DNA of 64,000 nucleotides from Actinoplanes sp. L3-i22. GTDB taxonomy: Bacteria; Actinomycetota; Actinomycetes; Mycobacteriales; Micromonosporaceae. Position numbers and translations under genes: made by a program. The DNA lies in assembly GCF_019704555.1 (NCBI RefSeq), contig NZ_AP024745.1, forward strand, positions 4,410,501 to 4,474,500, written 5' to 3'. The stretch's first letter is position 1. The number at the start of each line of letters is the position of its first letter. The notes beneath the pieces were generated by a model. That model made no database searches. It was not told the DNA's origin and was given only the letters and a program-made list of their open reading frames with translations. This document shows positions 36,340-45,064 of the stretch, in pieces.

Positions 36340-37287
36340 TCAGTTCGCGGAGGCGGGTATCGCCATGGTCACAGACTGTTGCTCGCGGATACGGGCGCGG
36401 TAGCGAAGCGGCGACTCACCGACCTCGCGTTTGAACGCTGTACTGAACGCACTCTCCGACGTGTAGCCCAGGTCTGCCGCGATAGTCCCCACCCGCACGT
36501 CGCGCTCGCCCAGCGCACGCTGGGCGAGCAGCATGCGCCAGCCGTTCAGGTAGGTCAGCGGCGGTACGCCCGCCACCGCCCGGAAGCGTTCCGCGAAGGA
36601 GGTGCGCGACATCGCCGCGGCGTGCGCCAACTCCGCCAGCTTCCAGGCCCTGCCCGGTTCGGCGTGCATGCGGCTGACCGCCGGGCGCAGGCGCGTGTCG
36701 GTCAACACCCGCAACCGTCCCGGTGGCAGCTGCGCCTGCCCCACATATGCCCGTAGCACTTCAAGGACCAGCAGTTGCGCGTACTGCCGGATGGCGAAGC
36801 CCGATCCCATCCGTGCGGCGCTCACCTCATCGACCAGCTGAGCGACGATGACACGTAGCCGGGTCGCCTCCGCAGCCTCCGCGCGGACATGCCCGACCGG
36901 CGGAAGCGCCTGCAGCAGCAAGTCCTCACCAGCCCGGTTGAGCAGCACCCGGCCACCCACGACAAGATCGCAATCCGGGTCGGTGCTCAGAACGCCGGTG
37001 GTCAGGTCCGTGATCTCCGGCTCGATCTCCCGCACCGGGCCGTCGCCGGTGCCGCCTTCGAGCTCAAGCCAGGAACGGCCGTTCAAGATGGCGACGTCGC
37101 CCTCTTCGAGGTACACGGGCGCCTCAAGGCCGTCGGCCGACAGCCGAGCACGCCCGCGCACCATCACCGCGAGCTTCAGCGGGGTCCGGCTGAACGAGCG
37201 GGCTACCCAACGCCCGCGCGCCGCGAACGCACCAGTCACCTGCCCGCGCGCCTCAACGACATCGAATACCTCGGAGAACTCGTCCAT
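36340..37287 (-). CDS. AraC-family regulator with cupin-like sensor domain
   Basis: 315 residues from ATG 37287. N-terminal cupin_6-like part ('RTPLKLAVMVRGRARLSADG', 'LEEGDVAILNGRSWLELEGG') and C-terminal double HTH 'AWKLAELAHAAAMSRTSFAE', 'RFRAVAGVPPLTYLNGWRML', 'VGTIAADLGYTSESAFSTAF'. These regulators usually control a neighbouring short-chain dehydrogenase; here the SDR gene diverges from it with 72 bp between the starts. Confidence 0.92.
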   Translation of the reverse strand: MDEFSEVFDVVEARGQVTGAFAARGRWVARSFSRTPLKLAVMVRGRARLSADGLEAPVYLEEGDVAILNGRSWLELEGGTGDGPVREIEPEITDLTTGVLSTDPDCDLVVGGRVLLNRAGEDLLLQALPPVGHVRAEAAEATRLRVIVAQLVDEVSAARMGSGFAIRQYAQLLVLEVLRAYVGQAQLPPGRLRVLTDTRLRPAVSRMHAEPGRAWKLAELAHAAAMSRTSFAERFRAVAGVPPLTYLNGWRMLLAQRALGERDVRVGTIAADLGYTSESAFSTAFKREVGESPLRYRARIREQQSVTMAIPASAN

Positions 37288-37293
37288 GCCCGG

Positions 37294-37320
37294 ACTATCG
37301 CAAAGAAAAAATGAACTATC
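37294..37320. promoter_or_regulatory. Direct repeats in the AraC/SDR divergent promoter
   Basis: ACTATC occurs at 37294-37299 and 37315-37320, 21 bp apart (two helical turns), within an A-rich, low-GC stretch between the AraC-type gene and the SDR gene. Spacing on one DNA face is typical of AraC-family half-sites. No perfect -10/-35 was identified. Confidence 0.4.
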
Positions 37321-37359
37321 AACCATTCTCCGTACGGCGGATGCGCCTACCGTTGAATC

Positions 37360-38364
37360 ATGACCATCGAACAGCAGCACCCCATCGAAACCCCGTTCAC
37401 CGCCGCATCGACGGCGGACGACGTCTTGGCCGGCCTCGACCTGACCGGTAAGAACGTCATCATCACCGGGGGTGCCGGCGGCCTCGGCCTGGAGGTCACC
37501 CGCGCGCTGAGCAAGGCCGGCGCCTCGATCACCGTCGCTGCCCGCAACGCTGAACGAGCCACCGTCACCCTCGCCGGCATCGACCACGTCGAGGTCAGCG
37601 AACTGGACCTGCTCGAGCCCGCCTCAATCGACGCCTTCGCGAACCGCTACCTGGCCACCGGCCGCCCGCTGCACATCCTCATCAACAACGCCGGCAACGC
37701 CTACGGCAAGCTCACCCTCGACGCCCGCGGCTACGAGGCGGGTTTCGCGGCGTTCCATCTCGGCCACTTCCAGCTCACCCTTGCCCTGCACCCGGCGTTG
37801 CAGGCCGCGCACGGCGCCCGGATCGTCAACGTCTCCTCCGGCGCGCACCGCACCAGCGACATCCGCTGGGACGACCTGCACTTCTCGCAGGGCTACCACG
37901 GCAACCTCGCCTACGGGCAGGTCAAGACCGCCGGCGTCCTGTTCGCCGTCGAACTCGACCGGTGCTGGGCCGGCGAGGACATCCGCGCCTTCGCCGTGCA
38001 TCCCGGCATCTCCGTCGCTTCGAACCTGGCCCACCTGGAACAGGGCACCTTCACCATGCGGCAGCTGCAGGCTATGGGCTTGGTCGATGAGAGCGAACAG
38101 CCGATCATCGACCCCGAACACGAGAAGAAGACACCCCAGCAGGCCGCCGCGACGATCGTGTTCGGCGCGACCAGCCCGCTGCTCGACGGCATCGGCGGCG
38201 TCTACCTGAAGAACAGCAATGTCGCGCCCGTGGACCCGACTCCGTGGGGACCCACCCCGGTGGGCGAGAAGCCGATCGTGCTGTCCGACGCCGCACCCCA
38301 CGCGCTCGACCCGAAGTCCGCGCAGCGGCTCTGGGAACTCAGCGAGAAGCTGCTGACCAGGTAG
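37360..38364 (+). CDS. Short-chain dehydrogenase/reductase
   Basis: 334 residues. NAD(P)-binding 'VIITGGAGGLGLEVTRALSK', 'ILINNAGNAYG', catalytic Ser in 'IVNVSSGAHRTSD', and the Y-x-x-x-K pair in 'NLAYGQVKTAG'. The ~30-residue N-terminal tail before the Rossmann fold and the C-terminal extension past ~300 fit the large SDR group related to retinol dehydrogenases/oxidoreductases of actinomycetes. Substrate unknown; probably controlled by the divergent AraC regulator. Confidence 0.92.
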   Translation: MTIEQQHPIETPFTAASTADDVLAGLDLTGKNVIITGGAGGLGLEVTRALSKAGASITVAARNAERATVTLAGIDHVEVSELDLLEPASIDAFANRYLATGRPLHILINNAGNAYGKLTLDARGYEAGFAAFHLGHFQLTLALHPALQAAHGARIVNVSSGAHRTSDIRWDDLHFSQGYHGNLAYGQVKTAGVLFAVELDRCWAGEDIRAFAVHPGISVASNLAHLEQGTFTMRQLQAMGLVDESEQPIIDPEHEKKTPQQAAATIVFGATSPLLDGIGGVYLKNSNVAPVDPTPWGPTPVGEKPIVLSDAAPHALDPKSAQRLWELSEKLLTR

Positions 38365-38465
38365 CCCCATCATGCCGAGTAACGCGAGAAGCGATTGTCC
38401 AAGGTTCCAGTCGCCGTGTTGACAGCAACGTGGTTCCGTCGCGGATCTTGTCGTACCTCCCGAGC

Positions 38466-39527
38466 ATGATCAACGTTGTGGATGACGATGCGCACTCGGG
38501 AAGACGGCCTCGAACGGAGGAGGAGTGGAAAGCGGCAGAGCAGCAGTGGGACGCGTTGAGTGTGGCCAACGATGTTCGCGTGTGGTCGGCCGGGTGGCGG
38601 GCGGCGGGTGATCCTGACCTCGAGCGGGTTGAGTGGGGCCGGTTCCATCACTGGCGCGGTCCTGCCGACGATGTGCCCGGCCTGCTGCGTTGCCTGGCCG
38701 GTCCGGATCCGCAAGAGGCCCGCCAGGCGCTGCGCGGGTTGCGGGATCGGTTGATCCAGGAGATGGCCACGTCGGCTCCGGCCGCGCTCGCGGTGCCGTT
38801 CTTGCTGCGGATGGCTGCCGACTCGGCCGCACACTGCCGCGCTGGAGCGTTGTATCTGGCGGCTTGGGCCGGGCATCGGGTGAACTTCGTCGTCGAGACC
38901 CGCTCGACGCTGTTCTGGGTGGAATGGCCGGTGGACGAGTTCACGTTCGGGCCGGGTGAGGCGGACCGCAGCGACTGGTCCATTCAGGCGGCGCGTGAGG
39001 CGCTCGGCGCTGATGCGGGGATTCTGATCGACCTTGTCGACGACGACGATCCGGAGGTGCGCATCGCTGCGGTGTTCGCGCTCGCCACTGCTCTGGATTT
39101 GCCGCGGTCCGCCGACGGCGCGCTGCGGGCCCGGCTGGCCGTCGAGCCTGATCCTGCCGTCCGGGTCAGTCTGGTACTGGCCATCGGGCAGCTCGGCGGC
39201 GACGCGGGCGAGGCCGAGCGACGCTGGCGCGATCCGGCCCTGCCCGGCGACGTCCGGTTCGCGGCGGCTCTCGCCTGGCTCTGTGTGACGGATCTGCCCG
39301 CACCCGCCGACCTGACCGGGCTGCTGACCGAGCTCACGACGCCCGAGACGGAGCAGGTAATGCTGCGCGTGCCATGGGCCGAGTTCACCTCGCTCGAGGC
39401 GCAACAGCGGCTCCCGGCCTCGCCCTGGCCGGCTGACAACCTCACCGGCGGGCTGGCCGGATGGCTGGCCGAGCTGCTCGCCGACGCGTTCGGAAAGCGG
39501 TATTGGGTGCCCTTCCCGCGTAAATGA
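38466..39527 (+). CDS. HEAT-repeat protein, function unknown
   Basis: 353 residues from ATG 38466 (an earlier in-frame start would overlap the SDR gene). Opens with a charged N-terminus and then helical repeats: 'DVPGLLRCLAGPDPQEARQA', 'LVDDDDPEVRIAAVFALATA' and 'VEPDPAVRVSLVLAIGQLGG', the D-x-x-P-x-V-R pattern of HEAT/PBS-lyase-type repeats. A protein-binding scaffold is inferred. No membrane or catalytic features. Confidence 0.75.
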   Translation: MINVVDDDAHSGRRPRTEEEWKAAEQQWDALSVANDVRVWSAGWRAAGDPDLERVEWGRFHHWRGPADDVPGLLRCLAGPDPQEARQALRGLRDRLIQEMATSAPAALAVPFLLRMAADSAAHCRAGALYLAAWAGHRVNFVVETRSTLFWVEWPVDEFTFGPGEADRSDWSIQAAREALGADAGILIDLVDDDDPEVRIAAVFALATALDLPRSADGALRARLAVEPDPAVRVSLVLAIGQLGGDAGEAERRWRDPALPGDVRFAAALAWLCVTDLPAPADLTGLLTELTTPETEQVMLRVPWAEFTSLEAQQRLPASPWPADNLTGGLAGWLAELLADAFGKRYWVPFPRK

Positions 39528-39752
39528 GAGCGCGCCACAAATCAGGCAAGGACCACGGCACTGATTGAACGTGCGTTTCGGCATCGATTGTTTCGACACC
39601 ATCGCTTGCCAAGGATGCGTTGGGTTGCTGGGCTGCATATAGCAGCCTTCGTGGCGGCATGCGTTATCGTCCGCTTTGGGTGGGTGTGCGATCATCTCTG
39701 CGGTTGGTGCAGGCAGTTGCCTGCGGTCGCGGAGACGGGTTTAGGGTGGGGC

Positions 39753-40496
39753 ATGGCGGACAACGAGGCGGCTGGCGAGGTTGAACCCGTTTTTCGCCAG
39801 GACGTCACCGTGGAACTTGTGCGGGGCAGCGCCCAGGACGCCGATGTGCTTTTCGCGGCGCGGGTGTCGACGATGGGCGAGCAGTCCCTTGATGAGCTGC
39901 AGAAGGATCCCGAGCGTTCCCGGGGATTGATCAACTATCTGATGCGTGACCGGCATGGGACGCCGTTCGAGCACAACTCCATGACCTTCTTCGTCAGCGC
40001 GCCGATCTTTGTGTTCCGCGAGTTCCAGCGGCACCGTGTCGGCTTCTCCTACAACGAGGAAAGCGGCCGTTACCGGGAGCTGCAGCCGGTCTTCTACGTT
40101 CCCGGCCCGGATCGCAGGCTGGTCCAGCGTGGCCGCCCCGGTAAGTACGAGTTCTTCGAGGGTTCGGTTGAGCAGCACCAACTGGTGACCAAGACCATGG
40201 AAGCCTCCTATACCCAGGCTTACCTGGCTTATCAGGAGATGCTTGCCGCCGGCATCGCCCGTGAGGTGGCGCGGGCGGTGCTGCCGGTGGGCCTCTTCTC
40301 CTCGATGTATGTCACTTGCAACGCCCGATCGCTGATGGCGTTCCTCTCGTTGCGTACGAAGGACGATCGGGCGACCGTCCCGTCCTTCCCGCAGCGCGAG
40401 ATCGAGATGGTCGCCGAGGCGATGGAAGCGCTCTGGGCCGAGAGGATGCCGTTGACGCACGCCGCGTTCAACGCCAACGGCCGCGTCGGACCATAG
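39753..40496 (+). CDS. thyX: Flavin-dependent thymidylate synthase
   Basis: 247 residues from ATG 39753. The ThyX signature RHR-x(3)-S-x-NEES-x-RY is seen as 'RHRVGFSYNEESGRY' at residues 93-107, with 'HGTPFEHNSMTFF' upstream and 'CNARSLMAFLSLR' downstream. ThyX makes dTMP from dUMP using FAD, NADPH and methylenetetrahydrofolate. Length is normal. An essential housekeeping gene sitting inside an otherwise accessory-looking stretch, so this part is core chromosome. Longer in-frame starts add unrelated sequence. Confidence 0.95.
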   Translation: MADNEAAGEVEPVFRQDVTVELVRGSAQDADVLFAARVSTMGEQSLDELQKDPERSRGLINYLMRDRHGTPFEHNSMTFFVSAPIFVFREFQRHRVGFSYNEESGRYRELQPVFYVPGPDRRLVQRGRPGKYEFFEGSVEQHQLVTKTMEASYTQAYLAYQEMLAAGIAREVARAVLPVGLFSSMYVTCNARSLMAFLSLRTKDDRATVPSFPQREIEMVAEAMEALWAERMPLTHAAFNANGRVGP

Positions 40497-40646
40497 GCAG
40501 GCAGCGGACTCGGGCCGGGCCACCACGACGTCTCCGCCCTTTTGCGGACGGGCCGGCCGTACAAGGCGAGCTGGCGAAGTAGTGATCGACCGTCGACAGG
40601 ATTGCCGCGGTTCGGGGGGCGTCGGGCGGGCCGAGGCCCTGTCACA

Positions 40647-41414
40647 ATGTCCGGCGTGACACACCCCTCGGGGCACGAGCCGCCGGCCGGACAGCCGGCC
40701 GACTCTGCCTATTCACCGCCTGATCAATCGCCACCGCCCGGATACGCCCCGCCCGGATACGCCCCGCCCGGATACGCCCCGCCCGGTTATCCACCGCCTG
40801 GATATGGGCCGCCCGGATATGGGCCGCCCGGATATGGGCCGCCCGGTTATCCGCCGGGACCGGCGGGTGGATACGCGCCGCACGGTGGGTACTGGCCTTC
40901 GCCGGTCAGCCCGTCCGGTCAGCCGCTGAGCGACTTCGGTACGCGCTTGGTCGCGTACCTTATCGATTCGGTCGTTCTGGGTTTTGCTGTGGGCATCGTC
41001 GTCTTCCCGCTTCTGTTCCTGGTCGTCTTCCGGTTTGCCGACGGGATGGCGGACCCGGACCAGTTGGCAGACGATCAGTTCCCCGCGGCGTTCTTCATCA
41101 CGGTCTTCGCTGCGGAGTTCGGGCTGTTCCTGTTCAGCCTGCTCTGTCAGTACCTCTATACGGTCGAGCTGCTGGTGCGCTGGAACGGCCAGACACTCGG
41201 CAAGCGGATCATGAAGATCCGGGTGGTCAGCCTCCACCCCGGCGTGCCATTGACCAGGGGCATCGCGGCCAGGCGTTTCCTGTTGGTCGTCGCCGGCGTC
41301 TTCGTGCCGGTGCTGCCGCTGCTCGACGGTCTGTGGCAGCTCTGGGACAAGCCGTTCCGGCAGTGCCTGCATGACAAGGCGGCCGAGACAGTGGTCGTCA
41401 CGACCTCGGCGTGA
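40647..41414 (+). CDS. RDD-family membrane protein with Pro/Gly/Tyr-rich N-terminus
   Basis: 255 residues. The first ~100 residues are a disordered PPGY-type repeat tail; from ~105 an RDD domain has 'LSDFGTRLVAYLIDSVVLGF', three to four transmembrane helices and 'WNGQTLGKRIMKIRVVSLHP', with the Arg-Asp-Asp-type pattern partly kept as 'RLVAYLID'. RDD proteins are small polytopic proteins, probably transporters; the tail may bind proteins. ATG 40647 was preferred to GTG 40656. Confidence 0.85.
   Translation: MSGVTHPSGHEPPAGQPADSAYSPPDQSPPPGYAPPGYAPPGYAPPGYPPPGYGPPGYGPPGYGPPGYPPGPAGGYAPHGGYWPSPVSPSGQPLSDFGTRLVAYLIDSVVLGFAVGIVVFPLLFLVVFRFADGMADPDQLADDQFPAAFFITVFAAEFGLFLFSLLCQYLYTVELLVRWNGQTLGKRIMKIRVVSLHPGVPLTRGIAARRFLLVVAGVFVPVLPLLDGLWQLWDKPFRQCLHDKAAETVVVTTSA
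40735..40860 (+). repeat. 15-bp tandem repeat encoding PPGYA/PPGYG
   Basis: About eight imperfect 15-bp units (core CCGCCCGGATA plus CGCC or TGGG) run in frame in the RDD gene. Two sub-arrays differ in codon 5: one encodes PPGYA, the next PPGYG. Such arrays expand and contract by slippage, so length is likely to vary between strains. Confidence 0.85.
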
Positions 41415-41427
41415 GCTGACCGACCGT

Positions 41428-41486
41428 ACCTCGGCAGGGTTTTTGTTGGTTGGTTTACCAATTTGCCAACGAGGCCTTGCCGAGGT
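41428..41486. terminator. Large bidirectional terminator with T-tract
   Basis: ACCTCGGCAGGG (41428-41439) pairs, with one mismatch, to CCTTGCCGAGGT (41475-41486); inside it TTGGT-TT-ACCAA forms a second palindrome and a GGTTTTTG run follows the first arm. It lies between the convergent RDD gene (stop 41414) and aminotransferase gene (stop 41497). Confidence 0.8.
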
Positions 41487-41496
41487 GGTCAGCGCA

Positions 41497-42288
41497 TCAG
41501 AGGGCGTCGAACGGGACTGATTCCCAGGCGTCGCGCAGCAGGGACACCAGTTTGTCGTCGGCCGGGAAGGGCATGCCGTCGATGCTGCCGATCGGCTGGG
41601 CCGGGCAGATCGAGTTGACCGCGGCCGCACCGGCCAGCAGCGGCAACTCGACCGCGTCGACGGGGCGCAGGGTCCACGGCGTCCCGTTCATGGTCAGCGC
41701 CAGCTGCAGCAGCACCATGGTCACGCCCTTGAGCATCGGCGCCTGCGGCCAGATCACCCGGTCGCCGTCGAAGAACGCCACGTTCCACGTTGTGCCCTCG
41801 CTGACCAGGTTGTCCGGGGCGACGAAGAGGGCATCGTCGTAGCCCGCCAGGCGCGCCTGCTGCACGGCGTACGTCAGTCCCATGGTCGCCGCGTGCTTCT
41901 GCGCCGGCCAATCGCGCCGATAGCCGTCGGTCCGGACCCGAAGCGGCGAGGCGGCGGTGTCGTCCCTGGGTTCGCTCACCGAGATCAGGATGTCCGGCGC
42001 TGCCCCGCGAGTGCTCGGCGGCACGAACCCGACCCGCACCGAGGCGTCCGTCTCGTCGCCGAGCGCGTGCCGGATGAGCGCGAGCAGCCGCTGCTCGTCG
42101 TCGATGCCCATCCGGTAGTTGAAGAATTCCTCGTTGCCGTCGGAGAGCCGGGCCAGGTGCAGGGCCAGACCGCGGACGGCCAGGCCACGCACCTGCATCG
42201 AGGTGAAATGTCCGTAGTTCGCGGACGTCAGTCGCTGGAGGTCGGCGATGTCGGACGGTACGCGGCCGTTCAGCTCGATGTTCAGCAC
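41497..42288 (-). CDS. Class IV aminotransferase-fold PLP protein
   Basis: 263 residues from GTG 42288. Marks: 'NYGHFTSMQVRGLAVRGLAL' with 'HLARL', the Lys candidate in 'DWPAQKHAATMGL', 'YDDALFVAPDNLVSEGTTWN' and 'VAFFDGDRVIWPQAP'. These are the fold-type IV PLP enzymes (aminodeoxychorismate lyase, branched-chain or D-amino acid aminotransferases); the usual K-x-x-N-Y is replaced, so it belongs to a divergent group. Starts 5 bp after the serine hydrolase gene, so the two are likely co-transcribed. Confidence 0.8.
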   Translation of the reverse strand: MLNIELNGRVPSDIADLQRLTSANYGHFTSMQVRGLAVRGLALHLARLSDGNEEFFNYRMGIDDEQRLLALIRHALGDETDASVRVGFVPPSTRGAAPDILISVSEPRDDTAASPLRVRTDGYRRDWPAQKHAATMGLTYAVQQARLAGYDDALFVAPDNLVSEGTTWNVAFFDGDRVIWPQAPMLKGVTMVLLQLALTMNGTPWTLRPVDAVELPLLAGAAAVNSICPAQPIGSIDGMPFPADDKLVSLLRDAWESVPFDAL

Positions 42289-42293
42289 AGCGT

Positions 42294-44219
42294 TCAGCCT
42301 AGGGGGAGCCAACCGATGAGGTTGTAGAGGAAGGCCACGCCCAGGTAGCCGAGGGCGGCCACGGTCGTGACCGTGTACGCCAGCCGGCCCTTGACCGTCC
42401 ACCAGCCCCGGGTCCACGCCGCGCCGGTGCCCACGAGCAGCACCGCCGTGGTCCCGGCTGCGACCGTGTTCAGCGCGAGCATGGCCGTCAGCGCCGGCGT
42501 GCCCAGCAGGACCGTCTCGGTCAGCGCGTTGAAGTCCGTGGCCATCATCAGGAACCATCCGGTGAACCCGGCCGCGAGCGCGCCGGTGAGCCACGCCGCC
42601 AGCCGGGCTCCCTGCGCCCATCGCGAGTGGCGTTGCCGGCCCCGCGAGCGCCGCACCAGCGCCATGACCGGGAACCACACGACGGCAAGCAGCAGCACCA
42701 GCAGGCCGGTGACCAGCACGATCTGATGCGCGACGGGCGAGGAGTACCAGGCCAGTCGCTGGTACGCGACGCTCGGATCCTGCGTCGAGAACAGGTTGCC
42801 CTTGCCGTCGAAAGCGATCCGCGCCTGCCCGCCGACCTGCTGGAACAGCCGCGGCCCGATCGGATACCAACGCTGTTGCTGGGCGTTGGGGTCGAGCGCG
42901 ATGCCGTCGGTGGTCACCGTGCCGTCGTCGTGCACGGCCACGGTGATCGGCGAGACGAGCGCGACGACCCGGGTCACCTGGGTGTGGCTGGTGCGGTCGA
43001 TGCGGTACTGGCCGGCCAGACCCGACGTGTCGGTTCCGCTGACCGCTTTCGGCGCGGCGGGGCTGCCGGGCACGTACCGGTCAATGATCTGGTTTATGAG
43101 GTCTTTGCCGTCCCAATTGGCGAGGCCGCCGGTCCCGTCGCCGTTGTAGACCACGTAGACGCCCAGGTCCTGCTCGGGCAGCATCTCCAGATTGGTGTGG
43201 AAGCCCGGCAGGTCGCCGTCCTTGAACAGCAGGGGCCGGCCGTTGCGCGGCTCCTCCTGCAGCATCCACGCCATCCCGGGTAGCCGGGGATCCATCGTGA
43301 AATGCTGCTGCTTCACCGCCTGGGCGACGCCGGCGCCGAGGCTGGGGGAGTCGTCGAGCAGCGCGGTCATCAGGCGGCCGATGTCGGTCGCGGTGGCCAC
43401 GGTGCCCGCCCCGGTCGGCGACCACGCGCCGTACTGGCCCTGCTCGGCGATCTGCTTGTCGCCCACCGGGCGGTAACCCTGGGCCAGGCGGGCCTGGATC
43501 GTGGCTGGATGCGGCTGTACGAAGGTGGTGTCGTTCATGGCCAGTGGCGTCAGGATGTGGTGCTGCACGTACTCGGCGAACGGCTCGCCGGAGACCGTTT
43601 CGACCAGGTAGCCGGCGAGGGCGACACCGTAGTTGTCGTACTGGGCCAGCAGCCCCGGCGGCCGGATCCGTTCGGGCTGGTGCGCGGCCAGGTAGGCGCC
43701 CAGCTCAGGCACGTCGGCCGGGTCGGCCACGGCGGCGCCGGTCGGTGCGTCGTCGAAGCCCGCGGTGTGGGTCAGCAGGCTCTGTGCCGTGACCGGATGC
43801 CCGGGAAAGGTGTTGCGCACCTGGAAGGTCTTCAAATACTTGTTCACGTCGGCGTCCGGGTCGATCCGGCCCTGCTGGATCAGCTGAGCCATGGCCGTCG
43901 CCGTGAACACCTTGGCCACCGAGGCGGTGAAGAACGCCGTCGAGTCCGCGTCGACCGGCGTCCCGGCGGCGACGTTCGACACGCCGTAGCCCTTGGCGAA
44001 GACCTGCTTGCCGCCGGCCACGACGACGACCGCGGCGCCGGGGATCCGGTCGCGGCTCAGCTGCTCGGCGACGACCCGGTCGACCAGCTGCCCGACGCCG
44101 GTCAGATCGGGGGTGACCGCCCTTGCCGGTGCCGCCGAGGCCGCCGGGACCGCCGCGACGGACAGCGCCGCGGCGAGCACGCCGATGGTCAGCGCCCGTT
44201 GAAGACCTACGTTTCGCAT
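42294..44219 (-). CDS. Exported serine hydrolase with C-terminal membrane domain
   Basis: 641 residues. Signal peptide MRNVGLQRALTIGVLAA... cleaved near 'ASAAPA' (residue ~32). A beta-lactamase/penicillin-binding-like domain follows with S100-V-A-K103, the YxN motif in 'QYDNYGVALAGYL' and 'LLTHTAGFDD'. From ~510 on there are four to five transmembrane helices ending 'LYNLIGWLPLG'. The catalytic domain is therefore outside the cell and tethered to the membrane. Peptidoglycan- or D-amino-acid-peptide-related chemistry is likely; the exact substrate is not known. Confidence 0.88.
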   Translation of the reverse strand: MRNVGLQRALTIGVLAAALSVAAVPAASAAPARAVTPDLTGVGQLVDRVVAEQLSRDRIPGAAVVVVAGGKQVFAKGYGVSNVAAGTPVDADSTAFFTASVAKVFTATAMAQLIQQGRIDPDADVNKYLKTFQVRNTFPGHPVTAQSLLTHTAGFDDAPTGAAVADPADVPELGAYLAAHQPERIRPPGLLAQYDNYGVALAGYLVETVSGEPFAEYVQHHILTPLAMNDTTFVQPHPATIQARLAQGYRPVGDKQIAEQGQYGAWSPTGAGTVATATDIGRLMTALLDDSPSLGAGVAQAVKQQHFTMDPRLPGMAWMLQEEPRNGRPLLFKDGDLPGFHTNLEMLPEQDLGVYVVYNGDGTGGLANWDGKDLINQIIDRYVPGSPAAPKAVSGTDTSGLAGQYRIDRTSHTQVTRVVALVSPITVAVHDDGTVTTDGIALDPNAQQQRWYPIGPRLFQQVGGQARIAFDGKGNLFSTQDPSVAYQRLAWYSSPVAHQIVLVTGLLVLLLAVVWFPVMALVRRSRGRQRHSRWAQGARLAAWLTGALAAGFTGWFLMMATDFNALTETVLLGTPALTAMLALNTVAAGTTAVLLVGTGAAWTRGWWTVKGRLAYTVTTVAALGYLGVAFLYNLIGWLPLG

Positions 44220-44518
44220 GACGAGAGCCTGTCGAAACGGCGGCCGGCTCTCGATCCCGCAGACACCCGGCCGCCAGGTAGGGCCAGCCTCACCTCGCAC
44301 TCGCCGGTCCATGCCGCCCGACACCGCCGGCAAGACCCAAAAGATCAAAATCCGCTTACGGTACGACCGGTGCCCGCGCCCGGCCGACGCCGGAAATCGT
44401 GGGCCTGGGAGTGGGTGCCGATCCAAGGCTGGCCGCGGAGCCGGTCGGCTCGACGGATTGTGGCCTGGGTCACATCGCTTCGGCTATCCGTCGGGCGGCC
44501 GGCACCGTCCTACTGAGC
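44220..44518. other. Divergent promoter region between serine hydrolase and sigma operon
   Basis: 299 bp with no supported gene. It should hold the promoters of the serine hydrolase (minus) and of the sigma/ABC operon (plus). No clear operator was recognised. Confidence 0.5.
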
Positions 44519-45064
44519 GTGGATGATCGGGAAGCGGAGACCGAGGTGCAGCTGGTTCGCCGCTGCGCGCGCGGTGAGCATGCCGCTTTCGACGAGTTGT
44601 ACCGGCGTACGGCGCCGTGGCTGGCCACCCGGTTGCGGCGGCGCTGTTCCGACGACGAGGTCGTGGCCGAGGTCCTGCAGGAGACCTACCTGGCGGTGTG
44701 GCGCTCGGCGGGCTCGTTCACCGGCACCGCGCAGAGCGGCGCGACCGGCTGGATCTGGACGATCGCGGCACGCCGGCTGGTGGACGCTTTCCGGCACCGG
44801 GCCCGCGCGGCCGAGCTCCCGGCGGCGATCGCCGCCGAGGCGCCGGCGCCCGCCGCCGAGGACGAGGTGCTGGCCGGCCGGGTCGAGGCGGACCTGCTGC
44901 GGGCCCTGCACACCCTGGCTCCGGAGGTCCGGCGGGTGCTGCAGGCGATGGTTCTGGACGGGCTCTCGGTCCGCGACACCTCGGCTCTGCTCGGCGTGCC
45001 GGAAAGCACCGTGAAGATGCGCGCCAGGATGGCACGCATCCGGCTTCGGGAGGCGCTGTCATGA
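44519..45064 (+). CDS. ECF-type RNA polymerase sigma factor
   Basis: 181 residues from GTG 44519. Region 2: 'GEHAAFDELYRRTAPWLATR', 'EVVAEVLQETYLAVWRSAGS', 'SGATGWIWTIAARRLVDAFR'; region 4: 'APEVRRVLQAMVLDGLSVRD', 'TSALLGVPESTVKMRARMAR'. Overlaps the anti-sigma gene by 4 bp (ATGA), the normal arrangement for ECF sigma/anti-sigma pairs. It probably directs transcription of the ABC genes downstream as well as its own. Confidence 0.92.
   Translation: MDDREAETEVQLVRRCARGEHAAFDELYRRTAPWLATRLRRRCSDDEVVAEVLQETYLAVWRSAGSFTGTAQSGATGWIWTIAARRLVDAFRHRARAAELPAAIAAEAPAPAAEDEVLAGRVEADLLRALHTLAPEVRRVLQAMVLDGLSVRDTSALLGVPESTVKMRARMARIRLREALS

Noticed and set aside
40735..40860. CRISPR-like array
   Set aside because: The tandem units are in-frame 15-bp codon repeats without spacers; no cas genes nearby.
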